This document shows positions 42,782 through 50,551 of a stretch of DNA of 64,000 nucleotides, one piece after another (position 1 is the first letter of the stretch; each line of letters begins with the position of its first letter). The notes below the pieces were generated by a model. That model was not told the origin of the DNA, made no database searches, and saw only the letters and a list, made by a program, of their open reading frames with translations. A program made the position numbers and the translations under genes. The DNA is from Halomarina ordinaria. GTDB taxonomy: Archaea; Halobacteriota; Halobacteria; Halobacteriales; Haloarculaceae. Location: positions 1,116,001 to 1,180,000 of the forward strand of contig NZ_JARRAH010000001.1 of assembly GCF_030553305.1 (NCBI RefSeq). Direction: 5' to 3'.

Positions 42782-44620
42782 ATGGCCGACAGAGAGCGTC
42801 CCGGACGGGGCGCGGACCCTCCGGACCCGCAGGAATCAGTCAGAGAAGCAGTCGAACAGTCGAGGAGCGGGGCGCCCGCCGCCGGGAAGGTCGTCCGCGA
42901 CCGGTTCTCCTCCGACGAGGTCTTCCAGCGCATCGTCGCCGCCGCCGACGAGGAGATAACGTCCGGCAGCCGCGAACTGTTCTTCAGCGCGCTGGCCGGC
43001 GGCTTCGCCATCACCATCACGTTCCTGCTCTACGTCTCGGTGTCGGCGGAGACCGGCGAGGACCCCATCCTGAGCGCCCTGCTCTACCCGCTCGGGTTCA
43101 TCTACATCATCATCGGCGGCTACCAGCTGTACACCGAGAACACGCTCCCGCCGGTGGCACTGACACTCGAACGGTTGGCGAGCGTCCCGGCGCTGCTGCG
43201 CAACTGGACGGTCGTGCTCCTCGGGAACGCCGCCGGCGGGGCGGCCGGAGCGACCGCCCTCGCCTACGGGGACGTGTTCTCGTCGGAAGCGGCGACGATA
43301 GCCGTCGAGGTGAGTCGGAAGGGACTGGAGACGGGGTGGTGGTCGCTGTTCGCGAAGGCCGCCTTCGCGGGCCTCATCGTCGCCGGCGTCGTCTGGGTCG
43401 AGTACGCCGCCCGCGACACCATCTCGCGGCTCGTCGTCGTCTACCTCGCGTTCCTCGCCATTCCGCTCGGTGGCCTCTTTCACTCGGTCGTCTCCATCAC
43501 GGAGACGGTGTACCTGGTCCACCTCGGCGAGACCAGCGTCTTCGTCGGGATGACCCAGTTCGTCCTCCCGGTCCTGCTCGGCAACACCGTCGGCGGCGTG
43601 CTGCTGGTGACCGTCGTCAACTACTTCCAGACGACCGAGGAGCGCCTCGAGGACGCCCGGTTCGAGGGGGCACGCCGACAGCTCACGATGCGCGAGTGGC
43701 TGTTCGGCGGCTTCGTCGGCCGGTCCTACGTCCCGCTCATCGACACCACCGAACACCGGGGCAGCAGCACCAGCGAGGCGACGCGCCTCCTGGTCCCGAT
43801 ATCGAACCCCCGGACGGAGTCGCACCTCGTCGACCTCGCCTGCACGCTCGCCAGTCAGCGCGAGGACGCTATCGTCGAGGCGGTCCACATCGTCCAGGTG
43901 CCGGACCGCCTCGCCCGTCGGGGCTACGGCGGCACCCGGAGCAACCGCATCGTCAACGAGTCCGACCGGCTCATGGAACGGGTCCGCGAGCAGGCCGAGG
44001 GGTACGGCGTCGAGTGCGAGACGTCGACGGTCGTCTCCCACCGGTCGTTCGAGGAGATATTCACCCTCGCGCGCCACAAACGCGCGGACCTCGTGGTGAT
44101 GGGCTGGGCCGACGACCGCCTGTGGGCCGCCGGACGCGCGGAGCGCTCGCTCAGCGAACTCACGAACAGCCTCCCCTGCGACTTCCTCGTCCTCAGGGAC
44201 CGCGGCCAGGACGCCTCGCGCGTCCTGCTCCCGACCGACGGTGGCCCCAACTCCGACCTGAGCGCCGAGGTGGCCCGCGCGCTCCGGGCGACGTTCGGCT
44301 CCGACGTCACGCTGCTCTACGTCGTCGACGGGCCGGACGAGCGCGAGGAGGGCGAACAGTTCATCCTCGACTGGGCCGGGGAGAACGACCTCGGCGACGC
44401 GGACATCGTCGTCGACACCTCGGGGGACGTCGAGGCGGCCATCGCGCGCGAGGCGGCCGACCACACCCTGTTGCTCATCGGCGCGACGGACCGCGGCCTC
44501 CTCTCGCGGCTCATGACCGACTCGCTGCACTACGACATCGTCAACCGGGTCGAGCAGTCGATACTGCTCACCGAGCGCGCGACCGACCGGAGCCTCCGCG
44601 AGCGCATCTTCGGGGACTGA
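42782..44620 (+). CDS. Formate/nitrite-type (FNT) channel fused to two UspA-like domains
   Basis: This 612-residue protein has three parts. After an acidic N-terminus comes an FNT channel (about 50-300) with six membrane segments, including FFSALAGGFAITITFLLY and LLGNTVGGVLLVTVVNYF. Two universal stress domains follow. The first (about 330-475) starts TRLLVPISNPRTESHLVDLA and includes HKRADLVVMGWAD. The second (about 478-605) starts SRVLLPTDGGPNSDLSAEVA. The channel would pass small anions such as formate, nitrite or hydrosulfide, and the nucleotide-binding Usp domains may gate or sense. Confidence 0.85.
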   Translation: MADRERPGRGADPPDPQESVREAVEQSRSGAPAAGKVVRDRFSSDEVFQRIVAAADEEITSGSRELFFSALAGGFAITITFLLYVSVSAETGEDPILSALLYPLGFIYIIIGGYQLYTENTLPPVALTLERLASVPALLRNWTVVLLGNAAGGAAGATALAYGDVFSSEAATIAVEVSRKGLETGWWSLFAKAAFAGLIVAGVVWVEYAARDTISRLVVVYLAFLAIPLGGLFHSVVSITETVYLVHLGETSVFVGMTQFVLPVLLGNTVGGVLLVTVVNYFQTTEERLEDARFEGARRQLTMREWLFGGFVGRSYVPLIDTTEHRGSSTSEATRLLVPISNPRTESHLVDLACTLASQREDAIVEAVHIVQVPDRLARRGYGGTRSNRIVNESDRLMERVREQAEGYGVECETSTVVSHRSFEEIFTLARHKRADLVVMGWADDRLWAAGRAERSLSELTNSLPCDFLVLRDRGQDASRVLLPTDGGPNSDLSAEVARALRATFGSDVTLLYVVDGPDEREEGEQFILDWAGENDLGDADIVVDTSGDVEAAIAREAADHTLLLIGATDRGLLSRLMTDSLHYDIVNRVEQSILLTERATDRSLRERIFGD

Positions 44621-45181
44621 CTAGTCGCGCCACTTGATGGAACAGCCCTGCGAGGGCATGAACGCCAGGTCGACCCGCTCGCCCGCGAGCACCGACTCGA
44701 TGGCCTCGCGCACGTAGCACTCGGTCGGCTCGTCGTCGGGATTGAGCGCGTCGTCGAGGCGGCCGTGGTACGCCAGTTCGAACGCGTCCCCCTCGCGCGC
44801 GAAGAGGTACGGGTCGGGCGTACAGACCGCGCCGTACGTGCGGGCGACCTCCTGGGACTCGTCGCGGAGGTAGGCGTCGTAGCGAACCGTGCCGTCCTCG
44901 ACGAGGTCGACCATCCGGTCGAAGGAGTCCTCGGGGTACTCCTCCGCGTCGTTCGAGTTGATACCGACGACGGCCACCTCGTCGTACTCCTCGGCGAGGT
45001 CGTTCAGCAGGTCGAACTTCGCCTGCGCGTACGGACAGTGGTTGCAGGTGAACATAAGCAACAGCGCCTCGTGGTCGGCGAAGTCCTCGAGCGAGTGGTC
45101 CTCGCCGTCGGTGCCGGGGAGCGTGAACGCCGGTGCCTCGTCGCCGCGTTCGAGTTCCTGGGTGGACTCTTCGAGCGTCAT
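44621..45181 (-). CDS. Thioredoxin-fold (AhpC/TSA-like) redox protein
   Basis: This 186-residue protein starts MTLEESTQELERGDEAPAFT. It has a CxxC motif Cys46-Asn-His-Cys49 in FTCNHCPYAQ, then VAVVGINSNDAEEYPEDSFD and GAVCTPDPYLFA with the cis-proline region. The layout matches thiol-peroxidase/TlpA-like proteins. An extra Cys lies near the C-terminus (PSQGCSIKWRD). Its stop codon directly abuts that of the FNT-Usp gene. Confidence 0.88.
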   Translation of the reverse strand: MTLEESTQELERGDEAPAFTLPGTDGEDHSLEDFADHEALLLMFTCNHCPYAQAKFDLLNDLAEEYDEVAVVGINSNDAEEYPEDSFDRMVDLVEDGTVRYDAYLRDESQEVARTYGAVCTPDPYLFAREGDAFELAYHGRLDDALNPDDEPTECYVREAIESVLAGERVDLAFMPSQGCSIKWRD

Positions 45182-45223
45182 GGCCGAGGGTACGGAGCGG
45201 GGAGGGATGTGCGTTACTCCGGC

Positions 45224-45646
45224 TCAGTTCACCGTCGCGAGGTAGACGCCGACCATCGCCAGTGCGACGCCGAAGACGGTTCGAGCGGTGAGTGCCTCGT
45301 CAAGCGCGAGGGCGCTGACCAGCGGGCTGGTGACGAGAAAGAGGCCGAAGACGGGGACGACGACGTTGACGGGGCCGAGCGAGAGCGCCCGATAGTACGC
45401 GAGGATGCCGACGGCGAGACAGACCCCGCCCGCGAGCATGTACGGCGCGCGCGGGTCGGAGAGGGAACTCGTCACGGGTTCGTCCGTAACGAGGACGACG
45501 CCGAGGGCGATGACGGCGAGGATGCCGTTCGACACCAGCGCGACGGTCGTACTCGGGATGTTCTCCATCGCGGCCTTGGTGAAGATGGGGACGAACGTGT
45601 AGGCCACGAGCGCGACGACCGCCCACAGGAGGTAACCGGCTGCCAT
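45224..45646 (-). CDS. Half-size EamA-family membrane protein
   Basis: This 140-residue protein has four to five membrane helices, one EamA repeat instead of the usual two, like SMR-sized transporters. Motifs include LAYYRALSLGPVNVVVPVFGLF and ALALDEALTARTVFGVALAMVGVYL. Such proteins work as homodimers. The cargo is unknown. It follows the thioredoxin-like gene's upstream region on the same strand. Confidence 0.85.
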   Translation of the reverse strand: MAAGYLLWAVVALVAYTFVPIFTKAAMENIPSTTVALVSNGILAVIALGVVLVTDEPVTSSLSDPRAPYMLAGGVCLAVGILAYYRALSLGPVNVVVPVFGLFLVTSPLVSALALDEALTARTVFGVALAMVGVYLATVN

Positions 45647-45812
45647 TGTGTGAACCGGGGGGCGCGCGGGGATGGCGGTTTCGAACCCGACGCGACGGGG
45701 ACGCGTTCGGAGGCGCGCGTCGTGACTCGGCGGCGTGGGTGCTGGAAAACGAGGGTCGAACTGCCCGGAGGGGGTGATTCGCGCGGACCGGGTCGGGACG
45801 GAGGTACCGACG

Positions 45813-46001
45813 TCAGCGGGCGGCGAGCGGGCGGCCGGCGGTCGTCGCCTCGTCGCGGGCGACGGTCACCGAGACGCCGCGGGCGCGGAGGCTCTCGGCC
45901 ATCCGACCGGCGGTGACCCCCGCGTAGTTCGCGGCCTGTTCGAGCGTGAGCTCGCCCGCTTCGTAGAGTGCGGTCGCCGTCTCGACGGCGTGAGTGCGCA
46001 T
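45813..46001 (-). CDS. Small helical protein, tandem paralogue 1 (possible DNA-binding)
   Basis: This 62-residue protein starts MRTHAVETATALYEAGELTL and contains the core LTLEQAANYAGVTAGRMAESL, which looks like the recognition part of a short helix-turn-helix. The gene 51 bases upstream encodes a paralogue. A TATA-like ACTTATAG (minus strand, 46026-46035) lies about 27 bases ahead. It may be a haloarchaeal family related to small antitoxin-like proteins, but I cannot name it with certainty. Confidence 0.7.
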   Translation of the reverse strand: MRTHAVETATALYEAGELTLEQAANYAGVTAGRMAESLRARGVSVTVARDEATTAGRPLAAR

Positions 46002-46051
46002 GTGAACAACGATGTGGGTTACCCCTATAAGTATATCGTGAGATAATATAT

Positions 46052-46228
46052 CTATAAGGTCGTATCGTTGACCCTTACAGGGGTTACAGGTTCTGGTGAT
46101 TCCCTAGAGGGGCCGACGCCGGCGGCGAACCGGTCGGGGGACTGGCCGGCGTAGGAGGCGGCCTGTTCGAGCGTCAGCGTGCCGGAACGGTACAGTTCGG
46201 TCGCGAGGAGGACGGCGTGTCGACGCAT
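46052..46228 (-). CDS. Small helical protein, tandem paralogue 2
   Basis: This 58-residue protein starts MRRHAVLLATELYRSGTLTL. Its first 33 residues align with the downstream paralogue (TLEQAASYAG against TLEQAANYAG), while the C-terminal tails differ. It has its own AT-rich promoter (minus-strand CTTTACATAC, 46256-46265). A duplication followed by divergence of the tails explains the pair. Confidence 0.65.
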   Translation of the reverse strand: MRRHAVLLATELYRSGTLTLEQAASYAGQSPDRFAAGVGPSRESPEPVTPVRVNDTTL

Positions 46229-46330
46229 GAGTACGAGTTCGGATACTTCGTTCAAGTATGTAAAGCTATCCCCGCTAGTGCCTAGTGAAATTAATATTCT
46301 ATTGAACCTCCCGTGACGTTCGCCACTCAT

Positions 46331-46349
46331 CGTGCGAACTATTCGCACG
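46331..46349. promoter_or_regulatory. Perfect dyad CGTGCGAA-CTA-TTCGCACG, candidate operator
   Basis: This is an eight-base inverted repeat with a three-base centre, 87 bases ahead of the Lrp-family start codon at 46436. It is also upstream of the divergent small gene at 46228. Dyads of this size suit a dimeric regulator, and autoregulation by the Lrp-family protein is the simplest reading. Confidence 0.5.
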
Positions 46350-46435
46350 TTCGTCCGGTCGATAGGGGCCGGAACGGGCGGGAAGGGTCTGCCTCTGCAG
46401 TAAGCCTCTTTAGGGCGCTGGCCCCGTCTCGTGGC

Positions 46436-46924
46436 ATGGACACGCAGCGCGAGGTCCTCGACCTGCTGTGCGAGAACGCCCGAGTCGAAACCGCCGACAT
46501 CGCACGCCAGCTCGGCGTCGCGGAGGAGGAGGTAGCCGCGGCGGTCGACGCGCTGGAGGCGGACGGCTCCGTCCGCGGCTACCAGGCCGTCGTCGACTGG
46601 GAGGCGGTGGGCGAGGAGCGCGTGCGCGCGTTCGTCGAGTGCAACGTCACGCTCGACCGCGAGACGGGCTACGACGACATCGCGGGACGACTCGTGAAGT
46701 TCGACGAGGTGCGCACCCTCCGACTGGTCAGCGGGGACTACGACTTCGCGCTGACCGTCGAGGGCGAGTCGATGTCGGCGGTGTCGCGCTTCGTGAGCGA
46801 ACAGGTCGCGCCCGTCCCGGAGGTCACCCAGACGGTGACGCACTTCATCATGGAGAGCTACAAGGAGGCCGGCATCGAGTTCGGTGACGGGCACGACGAC
46901 GACCGCCTGTCGGTGACTCCATGA
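46436..46924 (+). CDS. Lrp/AsnC-family transcriptional regulator
   Basis: This 162-residue protein has an N-terminal helix-turn-helix (MDTQREVLDLLCENARVETA, then IARQLGVAEEEVAAAVDAL) and a C-terminal effector domain with TLRLVSGDYDFALTVEGESM. Its last four bases overlap the start of the aminotransferase gene (ATGA). That coupling, known for other archaeal Lrp-aminotransferase pairs, suggests that it senses an amino acid and controls its own operon. A TATA-like CTTTAGG lies about 28 bases ahead of the ATG. Confidence 0.92.
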   Translation: MDTQREVLDLLCENARVETADIARQLGVAEEEVAAAVDALEADGSVRGYQAVVDWEAVGEERVRAFVECNVTLDRETGYDDIAGRLVKFDEVRTLRLVSGDYDFALTVEGESMSAVSRFVSEQVAPVPEVTQTVTHFIMESYKEAGIEFGDGHDDDRLSVTP

Positions 46925-48078
46925 GCGAGGACGAGCCCATCACGGTCTCCGAGCGCGTGCGCAGCGTCCCGCCCTCGGGCATCCGGCGGTTCTTCGAACT
47001 CGCCGAGGAGATGGACGACGTCGTCTCGCTCGGCGTGGGCGAGCCCGACTTCACCGCGCCGTGGCGCGCCCGGCAGGCGGCCATCGAGTCGCTCGAACGC
47101 GGGCAGACCTCCTACACCGCCAACCGGGGGAAGCGCGAACTGCGCGAGGCCATCGCCGCCGACTGCGAGGCCCGCTACGGCCTCGACTACGACCCGGACG
47201 ACGAGGTGCTGGTGACGGCGGGCGCGAGCGAGGCCATCGACCTCGCGTTCCGCGCGCTCGTCGACCCCGGCGACACCGTCGCCGTCGCCCAGCCCTCGTA
47301 CGTCTCGTACGTCCCGGGCGTCGTCTTCGCCGACGGGGAGGTGCTGTCGGTGCCGACGCGCGCCGAGGACGAGTTCGTCCTCACCCCGGAGGCGCTCTCC
47401 TCGGTCGGTGCCGAGGGCGCCGACCTGCTGGTGATGTGCTACCCGAACAACCCGACGGGCGCGACGATGGACCGCGAGCAGTTAGCGGAGGTGGCCGCGT
47501 TCGCGCGCGAACACGACCTGGTGGTGCTCTCCGACGAGATATACTCGGAACTCACCTACGAGGGCGAACACACCTCCATCGCCACGCTCCCGGGGATGCG
47601 CGAGCGCACGGTCGTCTTCAACGGCTTCTCGAAGGCCTACGCGATGACGGGCCTCCGCCTCGGCTACGCGCTCGGACCGGCGTCGGCCATCGGGGCGATG
47701 AACCGGGTCCACCAGTACACGATGCTCTCGGCCCCGACGACGGCGCAACACGCCGCGCTCACCGCCATCGAGGAGTGCGGGGACGAGGTCGTCGAGATGC
47801 GTCGGCAGTACGACCGCCGGCGACAGTTCGTCCTCGCGCGCTTCGAGGAGATGGGTATCGACTGCTTCGAGGCGACCGGCGCGTTCTACGTCTTCCCGGA
47901 GTGCCCCTGGGACGACACGGACGCCTTCGCCGAGGCGCTACTGGACGCCGAGTCCGTCGCGATGGTCCCCGGCGACGCCTTCGGTGCGGGCGGCGAGGAC
48001 CACCTCCGCGTCTCCTACGCCACCGGGTTCGACGACCTCCGGACGGCGATGGACCGCATCGAGCGGTTCGTCGAGTAA
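46921..48078 (+). CDS. PLP-dependent class I/II aminotransferase
   Basis: This 385-residue fold-type I enzyme belongs to the aspartate aminotransferase group. It has GVGEPDFTAPWRARQAAIES, SYTANRGKRELREAIA, MCYPNNPTGATM, LSDEIYSELTYEG, and the PLP-binding Lys238 in FNGFSKAYAMTGLRLGYAL. The C-terminal Arg for the substrate carboxylate is in HLRVSYATG. It could act on aspartate, alanine or aromatic amino acids. Coupling to an Lrp-family gene points to amino acid metabolism. Confidence 0.93.
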   Translation: MSEDEPITVSERVRSVPPSGIRRFFELAEEMDDVVSLGVGEPDFTAPWRARQAAIESLERGQTSYTANRGKRELREAIAADCEARYGLDYDPDDEVLVTAGASEAIDLAFRALVDPGDTVAVAQPSYVSYVPGVVFADGEVLSVPTRAEDEFVLTPEALSSVGAEGADLLVMCYPNNPTGATMDREQLAEVAAFAREHDLVVLSDEIYSELTYEGEHTSIATLPGMRERTVVFNGFSKAYAMTGLRLGYALGPASAIGAMNRVHQYTMLSAPTTAQHAALTAIEECGDEVVEMRRQYDRRRQFVLARFEEMGIDCFEATGAFYVFPECPWDDTDAFAEALLDAESVAMVPGDAFGAGGEDHLRVSYATGFDDLRTAMDRIERFVE

Positions 48079-48148
48079 CTTCGTTCGAGTCGAAGAATTA
48101 TAGAGAAATAGACGCAAAGCTTTTTGACAGGTAAGTTTTGATACCAGT

Positions 48149-50551
48149 ATGGCTATCGAGGACGCTCTTTCGGGCCGAGGCGTCGGCTCGGACGAACGCG
48201 ACGAAGAGGAGGCGTCCGACACCTCATCTGAAACACCTGTCGTCGTCGGTGAATACACCTGGGAGGACTACAAACACGAGTACTTCTACGACGAGGACGG
48301 CGAACCGCCGCGCGACGCGGAGGGCGAGGCCGTCGAGTTCGACCCCGCCGAAGCGCTGGGGTTCGACCCCGCCGACCTGCCCGGACGGCTCGGACGCGGC
48401 GGCGACGCCGCGGAGACGCTCGCGGACATCGTCGACGCCCGCACCGTCGACGTCGACCCGGACCTCGACGAGGACGCGTTCTTCTCGACCGTCGAGGGCC
48501 ACACCACCGTGGTCAACCGCTACGACCTCGAGCGGGCCGTTCCGCTGGTCAAGAAGTCCCACTTCAAGGAGCGCGACCGGTACTGGGTGAACGAACCCTA
48601 CGCCTTCGTCGTCATCTTCCACTCCGAGAAGGAGAACGAGCGCAAGTACTACGTCGTCGAACCCCACCTCACGCCCGTCGAGCGCGACCTGAAGGACTTC
48701 CTGACCGGAAAGCTCCGCACCGCCATCAAGTACTCCGACGACGACGTCATCGTCAAGGGGAGCGACGACTCGCGCGCCGACGTCATCACCCGCGAGACGA
48801 CGCGCCTGCTCGACCGCTACGACCTGTTCGACGGCGACGTCGCCACGCTCGTGGCGGACGCGAGCGACGAAAACGACGGGGACGGCGAGGACGAGGGCGA
48901 CGGCTGGCTCGCTCAGCTCAAGGCGCTGTTCGGGGCCGAGGACGAACCGGTCGTCGGCTCCGGACAACTGGACGGCATCGCCGCCCGGCCCGAACCGGCG
49001 CTCATCGAGGAGGACGCGCCCACCCTCACCGAGTACCAGGTCGAGAAGTTGCTCTACTACCTCCGGCGGGACTTCGTCGGCTACGAGCGAATCGACCCGG
49101 TCAAACACGACATCAACGTCGAGGACGTCTCCTGCGACGGCTACAACTCGCCGGTGTTCGTCTACCACACCGACCACGAACAGATCATCTCGAACGTCTT
49201 CCACGGGGAGACCGAACTGGACGACTTCGTCGTGAAGCTGGCCCAGCGGTCGGGCAAGGGCATCTCGAAGCGCCAGCCACAGGTCGACTGTACGCTCCCC
49301 GACGGTTCGCGCGCCCAGCTCACCCTCGGGCGGGAGGTGTCCGACCACGGGACGAACTACACCATCCGGCAGTTCAAGGACGTCCCGTTCACCCCCATCG
49401 ACCTCATCAACTGGAACACGTTCTCGCTCGAGGAGATGGCGTTCCTCTGGCTCTGCATCGAGAACCACAAGTCGCTCATCTTCGCGGGCGGCACCGCCTC
49501 CGGCAAGACGACGTCGCTCAACGCCGTCTCGCTGTTCATCCCCTCACAGGCGAAGATCGTCTCCATCGAGGACACCCGCGAGGTCGAACTCCCCCAGCGC
49601 AACTGGATCGCCTCGAAGACCCGCCCCTCCTTCTCCGACGACGGGACCGGCGACGTCGACCACTTCGACCTGCTGGAGGCCGCGCTCCGCCAGCGCCCAG
49701 AGTACATCGTGATGGGCGAGATTCGCGGCGAGGAGGGTCGGACGCTCTTCCAGGTCATGTCGACGGGGCACACCACGCTCACGACCTTCCACGCCGATTC
49801 GGTGGGGGAGGTCATCAAGCGGTTCACGACCGAACCCATCAACGTCTCGAAGACGATGTTCACGGCGCTCGACCTCGTCTCCATCCAGACGTCGACGCGC
49901 GTCGGCGGGAACAAGGTCCGTCGGAACAAGTCACTCACCGAGATAAACCGCTACGACGCGGAGAACGACGAGATAAACGTCCAGGACGTCTACCAGTGGC
50001 AGGCCGAGACCGACGAGTTCCTGGAGATGGGTCAGTCGAACACCGTCCAGGACATCAAGTTCGACCGCGGGTGGACCCAGGAGACGTTGGAGGAGGAGCT
50101 GTTCCAGCGAAAGCTCGTCCTCGCGTACCTCGTCGAGCGGAACCTGAACACGTACACGCAGGTCGCCGCCACGCTCCAGGCGTTCATCAACGACCCCGAG
50201 ACCATCCTCACGCTCATCGCCAACGACGACCTCGAACGGAGCCTGGAGGACCTCCGGGAGATGGAGTCGGTCCAGATCGACATCGACCCCGACAAGGAGG
50301 CGATGGTGCCCCGTCCCGACCCGACGCCGGAGGACCTCGAATCCGCCCGCGCGTTGCTCGAGGTCGGCGACTCGCTCCTCGCCGAGTACCGGGGCCGGAC
50401 CATCGAGGGGTTGCAGAGCGCCATCGAACCGGTCGCGGCGACCGTCTCCGTGCCCGAGTCGGCCGTCGAACCGGCCGACGGGCGCGGAGACGGCGAGGCC
50501 GACGTCGACGCTGACGGCGACGGCGACGGCTTCGAGGAGGCCCCCGAATGA
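48149..50551 (+). CDS. pilB: Type IV pilus/secretion ATPase (PilB/TadA/ArlI type)
   Basis: This 800-residue GspE-superfamily motor powers pilus assembly. Walker A AGGTASGKTT lies at 446-455, the Asp box is VSIEDTREVELP, and Walker B is YIVMGEIRGEEG near 519-530. The His box is STGHTTLTTFHAD. The N-terminal 290 residues include an acidic extension and the family-specific domain, and the C-terminal 60 residues are Asp/Glu-rich. It begins a block of seven overlapping genes. Archaellum ArlI is closely related, but the adjoining pilins and absence of other arl genes favour an adhesive pilus. Confidence 0.92.
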   Translation: MAIEDALSGRGVGSDERDEEEASDTSSETPVVVGEYTWEDYKHEYFYDEDGEPPRDAEGEAVEFDPAEALGFDPADLPGRLGRGGDAAETLADIVDARTVDVDPDLDEDAFFSTVEGHTTVVNRYDLERAVPLVKKSHFKERDRYWVNEPYAFVVIFHSEKENERKYYVVEPHLTPVERDLKDFLTGKLRTAIKYSDDDVIVKGSDDSRADVITRETTRLLDRYDLFDGDVATLVADASDENDGDGEDEGDGWLAQLKALFGAEDEPVVGSGQLDGIAARPEPALIEEDAPTLTEYQVEKLLYYLRRDFVGYERIDPVKHDINVEDVSCDGYNSPVFVYHTDHEQIISNVFHGETELDDFVVKLAQRSGKGISKRQPQVDCTLPDGSRAQLTLGREVSDHGTNYTIRQFKDVPFTPIDLINWNTFSLEEMAFLWLCIENHKSLIFAGGTASGKTTSLNAVSLFIPSQAKIVSIEDTREVELPQRNWIASKTRPSFSDDGTGDVDHFDLLEAALRQRPEYIVMGEIRGEEGRTLFQVMSTGHTTLTTFHADSVGEVIKRFTTEPINVSKTMFTALDLVSIQTSTRVGGNKVRRNKSLTEINRYDAENDEINVQDVYQWQAETDEFLEMGQSNTVQDIKFDRGWTQETLEEELFQRKLVLAYLVERNLNTYTQVAATLQAFINDPETILTLIANDDLERSLEDLREMESVQIDIDPDKEAMVPRPDPTPEDLESARALLEVGDSLLAEYRGRTIEGLQSAIEPVAATVSVPESAVEPADGRGDGEADVDADGDGDGFEEAPE

